In this document: piece by piece, positions 21,931 to 31,805 of the stretch
Layout of the letters: each line of letters begins with the position of its first letter
How positions within the stretch are numbered: position 1 is the first letter of the stretch
NCBI GenBank assembly: GCA_950295325.1
Contig: OX485806.1
Span: 1,488,001 to 1,552,000 of the forward strand
Origin: Polytrichum commune
Lineage: Eukaryota > Streptophyta > Polytrichopsida > Polytrichales > Polytrichaceae
Length of the DNA stretch: 64,000 nt
Reading direction: 5' to 3'
Translations under genes and position numbers: made by a program
Notes under the pieces: generated by a model
What the model was told of the DNA's origin: nothing
The model's database searches: none
Seen by the model: only the letters and a program-made list of their open reading frames with translations

Positions 21931-22071
21931 ACTTGAAGTGAACTTGAGGATGGATTCAAGTAACATTAAAATATTGAACTAAAAAGGGACATTGGTAGTT
22001 AGTATCCCCTTAACAACGTCCACATACGTTCGTCATTGCCACTCTTGCATGCGAGATAATAGAGCAAGGTT

Positions 22072-22092
22072 CTAGGGTTTAGGGTTTAGGGG
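22072..22092. repeat. Interstitial telomere-like run (TTTAGGG)
   Basis: About two and a half units in G-rich orientation after CTAGGG. Confidence 0.85.
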
Positions 22093-22762
22093 AGACAAAT
22101 AAATATTTCTATTCATCATGACAATGGCCTCAAGCCTTGGAAACTCTCTCATAATTGCAGCCTCCAAATGGCCCAAACCCCACCTAAATAGGTTTACACT
22201 TGAAAGCATTGAATGGAGTTGTGTTTGGGTCTACATATTGGTTAAAATATACCTTGATGATACTTGAAAAAATTAATGTGGCCGCCACCCTTCCTCCCAA
22301 CGGCGTATGTCATATCCACACAAGACAAAAAAAAAAGGATTAAATATCATAGACTAAGTCATATGACGGCTGGGGTATGAGAGGGGCATTGATAGATGCG
22401 CATTTTCTACTATAAACAGAAAACGGGGAATTATGTCAGGAGGTTTGAAAAAACCGCTGCAGGAGAACAAGGTGGGAAAGGCATCCAATGAGGAAGTCGG
22501 AGAAACGGAGGTGGATAGTATAAAGGGACGCACCCCCCAAAACTCTGTCATTTTTTGCTCTTCTCCCACTATTGAATTCGTAGAGAGAACTCTTAGTCGG
22601 AGCTATACTTCAAGGTTCGTGCATGCTGCCGTTCATTACCACTTATCCACAGCATGGAAGCCCACCGGGAACTTTGCAATGAGCTCAAAATCATATGGGA
22701 TTTCGGATTATCCGCCGCATTATCCGCCGGATTTTGAGGGTTTTAGTGTGACTCTTATCAGG

Positions 22763-23437
22763 TTTGGGTCGGTCGACCCAAACCCCTCCGCTAGTGTGGG
22801 TGGGTTTCAGCCTGACCCTTACACAGGTTTGGGTCGGTCGACCGAAACCCCTCCACTCGTGTGGGAGGGTTTCAGCCTGACCCTTACACAGGTTTGGGTC
22901 GGTCGACCGAAATCCCTCCACTCGTGTGGGAGGGTTTCAGCCTGACCCTTAACCAGGTTTGGGTCGGTCGACCGAAACCCATCCACTAGTGTGGGTGGGT
23001 TTCAGCCTGACCCTTACCAGGTTTGGGTCGGTCGACCGAAACCCCTCCACTAGTGTGGGAGGGTTTCAACCTGACCCTTACCAGGTTTGGGTCGGTCGAC
23101 CGAAACCCCTCCACTAGTGTGGGCGGGTCTCAGCCTGACCCTTACCAGGTTTGGGTCGGTCGACCGAAACCCCTCCACTAGTGTGGGAGGGTTTCAACTT
23201 GACCCTTACCAGGTTTGGGTCGGTCGACCCAAACCCCTCCACGAGTGTGGGTGGGTTCAGCCTGACCGTGATCAGGTTTGGGTCGGTCGACCCAAACCCC
23301 TCGACCAGTGTGGGCGGGCTTGACCAAAACCCCTCGACCCCTTGACATACAATGTTTGGGTCGACCGACCCAAACCCCAACCCCATCTTGGCCGGCTGGA
23401 GGTTGACCATGAGAAGGTTTGGGTCGGTCGACCCAAA
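22763..23437. repeat. Family B palindrome minisatellite (11 copies, about 64-bp period)
   Basis: Copies start at about 22763, 22828, 22893, 22958, 23022, 23086, 23150, 23213, 23277, 23354 and 23418. All but one have the centre TCGGTCGA in the same orientation. The copy at 23354 has TCGACCGA. Many copies in the middle carry the same right-arm change (GACCGAAAC), so one mutated unit was amplified. Linkers contain a second imperfect palindrome (CTCCACTAGTGTGGGAG). The array ends 170 bp before the first ATG of the DUF7869-like gene, in its promoter or 5' intron. Confidence 0.95.
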
Positions 23438-23606
23438 CCCCCTCCCAAAATGTTTTTTGGAACTTGCGCAAAGTATTGGGAGTTCACATTGTAGTTGTGT
23501 TGCAAATGTCTTTATCCTCGGTGTCCCCATTTATCATGATGTCTTGCATTTTTTGATATTTGATTCTTTTGAACCTTTACATGGTGTGCATGTTTGTTGA
23601 GGTTTC

Positions 23607-26600
23607 ATGTGCATGTGTGTAGGCGAAATGGAGGGAGCTGGTGGAAGAGGGGATGCCTTCTCTGAAGACATGGGCAACTCCCATTCTTCGTCTGGGGATG
23701 ACCTAGACATTGTCGGGGAGGATAGTTTTGGTGATAGTGCAGATGAAGGTCATTTGGGGAGTCCTTCGCCATCTGCCCCTTCTTGCCCCACTGTGGAATG
23801 TGCTGGGCTTTCACAAGCTTCATGGGTGAATTTGGATGTGGTACTTGTTAATGACAGTGGAGTTGCTGTGGCGGAGGGTATTTGTCGTAACACACATCCA
23901 CAAGATTGCATTGATGAAAACCCCCTTGGCACCGAGGACGTTGGAGTTGTTATATTGGAATCACTCGTACATTCCGAAGTGAATCCAACTCATAGGTTCT
24001 CGTTGCGAAGGTGGCCGTTGAGGAATGTGACAATTGATGGGGTTAATTTGCATGAGCATGAGCGACGACACATCCAAATCCAACAGGAGCTCCAAGCAAA
24101 CATTCGGCCATGTAAAGGCCTACGGAAGTACGATACATTGGCACGTCCTACTCCGTCTGCAAATGAGTGTAAACGTCAAAGGTTGCTTTGTGAGGAGTCT
24201 ATTAGAGGAGTTGCCACAAAGGATTGTTGTGTACATCGTTGTTGCCAATTGTTCCCAAGGGATAAATTGAAGGCCATCCGCGAGGAAATGTGGCTTGGAG
24301 ATTTCCGTCTAAGATCCACTAAAAAGCTTGATGTCCATAGGGCGATACATGTGAACGGAGCGGGTCGAAAGGTCATCACCCTTGAGAGCATAGACGTGTG
24401 TTGTATGGCATGGTACACCATTCACGGTGTGTCGAAAGCGGAATTTTATAGACAAGCCGCGTATGCCAAGGAAGGACGCCGGTCCCGTCACCATGGGAAT
24501 ACGGGCTTAAAGAAACCAAGGGAAGCAACGAGACAAGCAACAGCCACTCTGGCAACCATCATTGTCCCCCTTGCCGATGCAATGCCGCACAAAACACGCA
24601 CACTCTCAACCGGTGAAAAGGTTGTGGAGAAGGTTCTTCCTACAGGCACGAAATGGAAAGACATATTGTTGGACGTAAACGCAGTTGGCGAGAAGGCTGG
24701 GTTGGACCCTATTTCGTTGTCGAAACTGAGTGCAATAAAAAAATCTCACTTTAGCGAATACATCACAAAAAGACGAGGCGACAAATTTGCCCGTTGTTCC
24801 AAATGCGAGAAGTTGAAACGCCTTCGAGATGCACACACGATGGGGACAGAGTCCTATGCCGCACATCAAATGAACTATTTCAAGCATGTGAACATGCAAG
24901 AGGCACACCGTAATGATTACTACACAAATAGAGCTTTGTCCATCTCTAGGCCTTTGGAGGTCCTTACAATCATCCATGACAAAATGGACCATGCCAAAAC
25001 AGCCTCACCATGTTTTGCAAATCGAATCAAAGCCACGGACGGCCTTTTTAAGCTTCCTGTATCGGTTACAGGTGATTTCGATAACAATTGCATTGCATTA
25101 CCTAAACACAAATTTGTGCTTTTAGGTTTGTACTTGGGGCCATAGATGTACACCATGTGAATTTTTTGGTGTTATAGTTGAATATTAAACCATTGGGTTG
25201 GCTTTGCAGGGATGATTGCACATGGACACGGTGATGTCAAGTATGCTCATTATGCTCTTGATTTGTATCCGGCGGATTTAAACCACACAATAGGGTCATT
25301 TGCAAAGCTTTTACGTGATTTGGAGAAACCGCCGTCCTATTCATCAAGATTGTTATTTGAAAACTCGGGATCAACACCTCTATATGAAGCGGTCTTGGAT
25401 GGAAGAGATGTATGCGTGCACTCCTTGCCGGAGCCACCAAGTGAAGATGTGATAGCCAAGAATTTGCCCCCAACTCTACGTGTCCAATTGGACAATTGTG
25501 CGAAGGACAATAAAAGTAGATATGTTTTTGCATATTGGTCGTTGTTGGTTGCGAAAGGCATTTTCAAGGAGGTTTTTGTGTCCTTTCTATTGGTAGGTCA
25601 CACGCACGATGATATCGATACATCTTTTGGACGTTGGAGCATGAAGTTGCGCGAGGAGGATTTTCCAACAATCCCATTGTTGATGAAGTCGTACATGGAT
25701 TTGGAGAACATTCCCGTCATCCCCCATATGATCGAGGAGGTTCCCGACTTCAAGGCATTTATAGAACCGTATATTCGAAGCGGAGCTCACCGATTGATCG
25801 GACATACGAAGGCACAACAATTTCGGTTCTACGTGCGTGACGATGGTGTCCCCGCCATGCAATACAAGTTGTTGTGCACGTCACAAGACTGGAGCCCGCC
25901 GGAGGGTCTCCTTGTATGGCGTGTTGATGGGGAGGGAAGGACGATGTTGCCTGACGGAGAGCCTAAGCCTTGCAAACCAATACCCATGAAGAATTTGGAG
26001 GACATTTGTAAAGGCATATCAGGCTTCATACAATATTGGGAGAGTTTGAGGGTAGCGGATGTTGGTGGATCGTGTTGGCTTCGTTACGGAAGTTGGATAC
26101 AATATTGGACACGTGTTCGTGGCGCTTTGGCAAACCTTCATCAAGATACACCCCTTACTTTAAGGCATGGGTTTTAGCCACAAACACGTGTCAACGTACA
26201 AGTTTCGGAGGCTAGTCTTTTGGGAAATGGAGAGGTTCGAGAGGAGTTTGATGTGGACGACCATTACGTGGGACCTGCTAGTAGTCGTCCGCCACCATCT
26301 TTCCGCATTGCAGTGGATTGTCATGAAGGTTATATGCTCATTTTGCGTCCTGGAGATGAGACATATGCAAAGCCAGTGTGGGTGGCAAGAGCTTTGTCCA
26401 AACCAAATTTTGTAACTTCCAGCCCTCATTTTCGACAAATACAAGTAGAGTACTACCGACCGACAGCACGGAATGAAGATGTTGTTCGGCATTATACAGG
26501 CTGGGATACAAACCCTAACTTTCGGTGGAAGGTGGATTCTGAGCACGGTCCATCTTGGGTAGATACAGATTCCATATTCATAGCATGGAAACCACGGAAA

Positions 26601-26696
26601 AATCATAGTGGATCAGTGTCCATCCCTCAAAAGTACATAACTTTTGCAAAAGACAACCTTGCTCGGATCGCAGAAGAAGCAATCCACGTTGAATGA
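23607..26696 (+). pseudogene. DUF7869-like, DDE/RNase-H-type protein gene with one in-frame TAG
   Basis: Exon 1 (23607-25125) and exon 2 (from 25210) join in phase 1 across an 84-bp GT-AG intron, giving VLLG followed by MIAHGHGDV. Residues about 200-300 carry a Cys-rich N-domain (CCVHRCC, VCCMAWYTIHGVS) and C-x-x-C at FARCSKCEKL. A DDE-like order follows: IIHDKMDHAKTASP (Asp about 458), LRVQLDNCAKDNKSRYVF (Asp about 601), and VGHTHDDIDTSFGRW (about 636-643). This is the layout of proteins annotated as DUF7869, thought to be transposase-derived. The frame is open to 26696 except for TAG at 26175-26177 (RHGF, then PQTRVNVQ). The last 170 residues (HFRQIQVEYYRP, YTGWDTNPNFRW) resemble a small reader-type domain. 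An acceptor-like TGTGTGTAG precedes GCGAAATGG at about 23624, so the start may be downstream or on an unseen 5' exon. The family name is from memory. Confidence 0.75.
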
Positions 26697-27222
26697 GAAG
26701 TTGGTAGGATTGTGTTAGCATGATTATAGTGTAATATGTAATTCGACGAATATATATTACTCATATGTGTGCTCCTCAAACTTGGGGCAAAGTTTGGGTA
26801 GAACTTGCGAATGCTATATTGTTTGGGGTTGGATGAATATCCATTTACTATATTTCAATATAGTTGTGAAGTTCATTTTTTTATTAAGTTTGGGACTAAA
26901 TTTTCCATTGAAGAAAAATGCATTTATTGCATGTACTTTGTATGTTGCAATGTCTATATTTTATTAACCATGCTAATAATAGAAATCATTTTATATGTTT
27001 CTTGGGTGAAACTAGTTTGGAGTGCTCTACCCAAAGTGTTTTTGTTGATGAAGTTGGTGTTCAGTGCTCTACCATATGTGCTTATGTCCACACCCCATAG
27101 ATTTGGGATATTAGAACATATAATATATTTGAGATTGTTCGCAATATAGTTTCGGAACACGGAATGTTGTTTGATCCATATATTAATTTGAGACTAGAGA
27201 AAGTCTCAATTTAACGAATATA
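26697..27222. other. AT-rich spacer
   Basis: An AT-rich gap between the DUF7869-like gene and the SET-domain pseudogene. A GTGCTCTACC phrase occurs twice (about 27021 and 27063). No coding region was recognised. Confidence 0.6.
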
Positions 27223-27239
27223 GTGTTCTTTGTAGATTT

Positions 27240-28656
27240 GGTAATGGAAGGTCCAACTGAGGATGCACTTTGGGTCATAGAAGAATTGCAGTGGATTGTC
27301 TACAGTTACACGAATACCGTTGTCCATGCAACAAATGCCATGGCTCCCGAGTGTTCAATCAAAGCACAATACGGGTACATTTACGAAAATACAAATGTGA
27401 CACATTCTTCACACAATCAATCCTAGTAAGTTCCCATATTACATGTTCAATGCATCCTACTTTCTGCAATATCTTGTGAATAACATGGAAATCAGAGGTT
27501 GATGTGTTTGTTATTATCTATGTTGTAGGATAAACATCGCGTGCAAGTGAAAAAACAAATGAGTTTGGCATTATAGGCTTTCTTGGCAGAACTTCCCAAG
27601 CAAGAAATAACAACTCCGTATGTACCTAAGGCCATAATGCAATTGGTCAATTTTGATTTGGAGAGGGACTATGGCGAATGGCCTAATTTACCAATTCCAC
27701 GGATGACCCCTTTCACATGGTGGAACCGTCGATGAGAAATTAAAGTTTTCACATTTCCATACATGGGTTGGGGTTTGTTCACACTTCAAAATTTGGGACC
27801 AGAAGAAGAACTAATTCCATTTACAGGGCCTTCCTACACGGTAAACCAATACAACAAAATGCAAGGCTTTTTTCCAAGAGTTAAATGCTATGCATTGAAC
27901 GCTGAAAAAACATTTTACATTGATGGGGATGTGGAGAAAGGGAATGTTGCGGGCTATATCAATAGCTCTGCTAACATGCGTGAGGAAATTGAGAATGTTG
28001 TTTGGGAGTATCACAATGTGGATCCTAGACCTTGGAACAAAAAAGGATGGGGATTTGTAATGACTAGGTCAATTAAGCCTATCAAAGCAAGAGAAGAGTT
28101 ATTTGCATATTATCATGTAACTTTTTGAGACATTAAGGTCAGCATTGGACCAATAAATCCCAAGTGAGTAGGTAGGTCCCAATAGTATGTTTATGACTTC
28201 ACGCAGAACAATTTTGCTATCCTTGATTGAACCTAGGACTTTCTGTAGATAGTTTTTTTACACATGACGTGTACTTTAAATTTTAAATATTTTTTTTTCA
28301 TTGGTTTAATTGTGACATTTACACATGATTCATTTCATTTCAATAATTGGCAGGGGCCATATCCCGAGTTAGCGCCATTGGGTTGTAAACCTTACCAACT
28401 AGCTAGTTGTGATCCTCACACATTGGGTCGTCGAGGCAATCGAATTCAAGCACCTTACAGGAGTTCATTACATGACACCGAACCTGACAGAGAACCTGAA
28501 CCTGACATTGAGTTGCATCGCATGTGTCACGAGGCATTTATTCAGTACGATGAAGCAATGGTCGAGGAAAACCAATGGCTAGTTCATTATCAGCCTATGG
28601 ATTTCCCCTCATGGCTGGTCCAAATTTCCAACCATCGGATGGCAATCCGACTGTAA
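27240..28656 (+). pseudogene. SET-domain gene with CPCxxC-type N-terminus, decayed
   Basis: A first exon ends at a strong donor, GTAAGT, at about 27425. It encodes YRCPCNKCHGSR then TIRVHLRKYKC, a Cys/His pattern like that at the N-terminus of plant CACTA-linked proteins. After the acceptor TTGTAG (about 27529) the frame reads LAELPKQEITTPY and FTFPYMGWGLFTLQNL, entering a SET domain: GWGLFTLQNLGPEEELI, then GNVAGYINSSANMREE at the place of the cofactor-binding GNxxRFINHSC motif, then TRSIKPIKAREELFAYY. Intron 28117-28353 splices in phase 0 to GPYPELAPLG, with a stop at 28656. The Asn-His of NHSC is replaced (NSS), and there are in-frame TAG (about 27574) and TGA (about 27734) codons. It is therefore probably an inactive lysine methyltransferase relative. 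Confidence 0.65.
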
Positions 28657-29885
28657 TTTCAATCCTCCGGCAATTAGCCGATGAACCAGAAAATGTCCCG
28701 GAAATGTAGCCGATTCTTCTTGTGAGTTACTGGATTTCAGCCGGAAGAAGTATTCAAATACTGGCCGATACCTGGGAAATGGTAACCGATACCCTCCGGG
28801 TCATGAGCATGGGTATCTGAGTGCAGGCAAGTATTGAGGGATGCAGGTCAAGGCTTCGAAGATGAACGGCAACTTGCTCCGCGGCAGCACCTCCATCCTC
28901 CGTTGCTCCGTAGAGTGCTCCGCCTCCGTCCTTCACCATAGTGCTCCAACTGCTCCCCGGCTTCTAACCTTCACATTTGGCTTTTCCTATTTAGCGCGAA
29001 GAGCGGAGTCCCTGGACAACCTTCTGCTCACAAAACTACATCGGAGTATCAGATCTATTCACTTGCTCGCATCGCTTTGGATCTCGTCACTTGCTCCTCG
29101 CCGTGTTGCGCACCTTTTACACAGGTGGATCACTCTAAGGCATTGTGCACCACGTGCGGCTGAGGGTTTTTTGTTCTGGGGCTATTTACCTTCAAGGGCT
29201 GAATTAAAGCCTCCCTATAATTACTTAAATTTCAAAAATGGCCCATTTGTTTGCACCCTTCCATTACTTATATTGTCCAAGTCACTGTAATTTTTTGTAC
29301 TCTATATTCTTTTAAAGCCATTTTTGGACAAATGGAAATCCCAATTATCATCCATCCCTATGAGCCCAAAATGAGTGCTCATATTTGTATTATGTTTAGA
29401 ATTTATTTAGAATTACATTTGGAGTGTTATTGAAACAATCAAAAGTATAAAAAGAGTGAGGCTTGGTGTGGTTTATGTTTTAGGCTTTAAGCCATTTTGT
29501 GTGGTTAAGTAGAAGCTTAATGATATTAGGGAGTGTTGTGATTAAGTGAGTAGTGTTTGAGGAAGCAAGGGTAAGGTCCTTTGATTTAAATGTTTGAATT
29601 AGAACATGCTCTTGTTGGTTTAAAGGGTGAAGGTTTAGTGGATAGGATAAGGTCCTACTAAGTAGGAGAAGGCTAAGGGGCTTGTGGGCTTGAGTGCCCT
29701 CTCCTCCCTCTCCTCCTCTCTTCATTCTCTCCTCTCCTCCCCTCTCCTCTCTCTCTCCCTCTTCTCTAGGATTATTGAGCTCTTAGAGCTACTAGAAAAT
29801 GTGTGATTTAGGCAAAGAGGTTTAGGGGAATTAGTGGATTGAAATAGTGAGATTAGGTAGGGGGTTTAAAAAATTAGTGGAATTA
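28657..29885. other. Non-coding stretch with pyrimidine tract
   Basis: No gene was recognised. A long CT-rich tract (CTCTCCTCCC type) lies at about 29697-29765. Short open frames near 28841-29290 have no motifs. Confidence 0.5.
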
Positions 29886-30262
29886 GAAGGCCCAAGGCTC
29901 GGAAGGCAGTCTGCTGGGTTAAGAGTTTCTGTTTTGGCCACGGTTGAAGGCCCAAGGCTCGGGAGGCAGTCTGCTGGGTTAAGAGTTTCTGTTTTGGCCA
30001 CGGTTGAAGGCCAAGGCTCGGGAGGCAGTCTGCTGGGTTAAGAGTTTTTGTTTTGGCCACGGTTGAAGGCCAAGGCTCGGGAGGCAGTCTGCTGGGTTAA
30101 GAGTTTATGTTTTGGCCACGGTTGAAGGCCAAGGCTCGGGAGGCAGTCTGTTGGGTTAAGAGTTTTTGTTTTGGCCACGGTTGAAGGCCCAAGGCTCGGG
30201 AGGCAGTCTGTTGGGTTAAGTTTTTTCTGTTTTGGCCACGGCCGAAGGCCAAGGCTTGGGGT
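29886..30262. repeat. Minisatellite with 59-60-bp period
   Basis: About six and a half copies of a unit containing GAAGGCCCAAGGCTCGGGAG, GCAGTCTGCTGGGTTAAGAG and TTTTGGCCACGGTT. Copies differ by loss of one C (60 to 59 bp) and a few substitutions, so the array is recent. Confidence 0.95.
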
Positions 30263-31750
30263 TGAGGCACGGCCAAGTTTTAAAGGATTCTGGGTTAGGG
30301 ACCGAAGTGGTGTAAGATGAGGGGTGGTAGATTTGTATTAGACTAGGTGCTAGTTGATGAATTGGATGAGGACCTAATAGCAATTAGATAGCTAGTTCAT
30401 TAGCAAATTAGGTGAATACAAGGCATTAGTAGGTGAAATTAGGGATTGGATTTGGAGTTGAGTTGCATGGATTGTTATTGGGGATGCTAATAGTGCTATC
30501 ACGGAGAAGAGTGTTTTTAACACTTGTGTCCTTATTATGGAATAAATTGAAGTGCTAAGCTTGATGTGAAGTACCAGGGTGGGTTGTGTGGTTCCATACA
30601 CAGAGAACGGCCTTGGGTTGACAATGGGGGATTAATACATTAGAAATTTAATTGCCACATGGAGTCTACAAGCCATAGCCTCACGGAGGCTAAGACCACT
30701 AATGAGAAAGCCTTGGCCAAAGCTAAGGTTTCAAGAAGAATATTCTCAAGGGCATGTGTAGCCAAGGCCGAGGGTTGGACCCTTGAGAAGGCCAACGCTC
30801 CACCCATTCATGAGGCTAGCATTAATAAAATGACATGACTTTAAGTAAGGTGGGTGCCCAATGAGATGGAAGCTACATTTCACGCTACCACAAGTTTCTA
30901 TGGAGTGCATGTGATTCTCAAAACTATCACCCGGACTAGGACGCTTAAGGGTGGTGGGTTTGGCCTCACAATCCCCGTGAGTCCTAACCCCATTTACATA
31001 CCATACTAAACATACCTTCTAGGATCCTTATCTCCAGCCCCTATATTAATTTTACAAAAAAAGAATGGCCCACGTTTTATGTCCATCTAACTTACTTATA
31101 ATGGGATTGTCTACATTTAATGGCCCCTTCATTATTTGGAATTCCTTTATAATTTTTATTTCAAATGATTTTAATCCTCTCTATATTATGCCGCACGTCG
31201 TTTTTTAAATGCACTAAGTGATCTACCCGTGACCTTCTGTAAAGCAGAGGCCTCCTCAAGAACCTTCTCATCACTCTTGCTCAGAAATCTGCATTCTGAT
31301 TGTGCACCACATCTGATAATTCCTCTGTCTGCCTGATTGCCTCAATTGTTTTCCGCTTTTCAGCTTGATCTCTTGTTGCGATCACACTTTCACAAACACC
31401 TAATACAGTATGCTAAAAGCCACGATATTGAAATGAGCAGACCACTGAGGTAGGTTATACCGCGAGTAATGACATGCTCTTAATACTGTAAAACGCAAAC
31501 CTTTCTTTTCACTTATTCAAGATTTTGTACTAAGAAATGATTTCTAATCATTTTTCATACATTTTTTAAACAATTAGTGCCCATATGAATTCCATTTAAT
31601 CGGATATTGGCCAATGAAAATATGAAAATGTAGGCAATTGGCCGATTGATTTTACAAAAGACCGTACCGGCTCTTGCCAATGTATTTGGAAAAAATCCGT
31701 CCCTTTGTAGCAACTACCGGCAATTAGCCACTAAGGCTTCAAAAACTTCC
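30263..31750. other. Non-coding stretch
   Basis: No gene was recognised. GCCAAGGC and AAGGCC words related to the minisatellite unit occur between 30660 and 30800. Confidence 0.5.
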
Positions 31751-31805
31751 CGAACTCTGTGATGAAGTCCATGCAAACAACTCACGACAAGATGTCCCCG
31801 AGGAG

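Larger units (their letters stand above)
20071..22430. other. AT-rich non-coding stretch with telomere-like runs and a diverged duplication
   Basis: No gene was recognised. It contains three short telomere-like runs and a diverged direct duplication, each listed separately. In addition, the phrase CCACATACGT with CACTCTTGCATGC near 22030 resembles CCACATACGT with CACACTTGCATGC near 20788. Confidence 0.6.

Noticed and set aside
20605..22092. Chromosome end
   Set aside because: Runs have only about three units, face both ways, and are flanked by ordinary genomic DNA.
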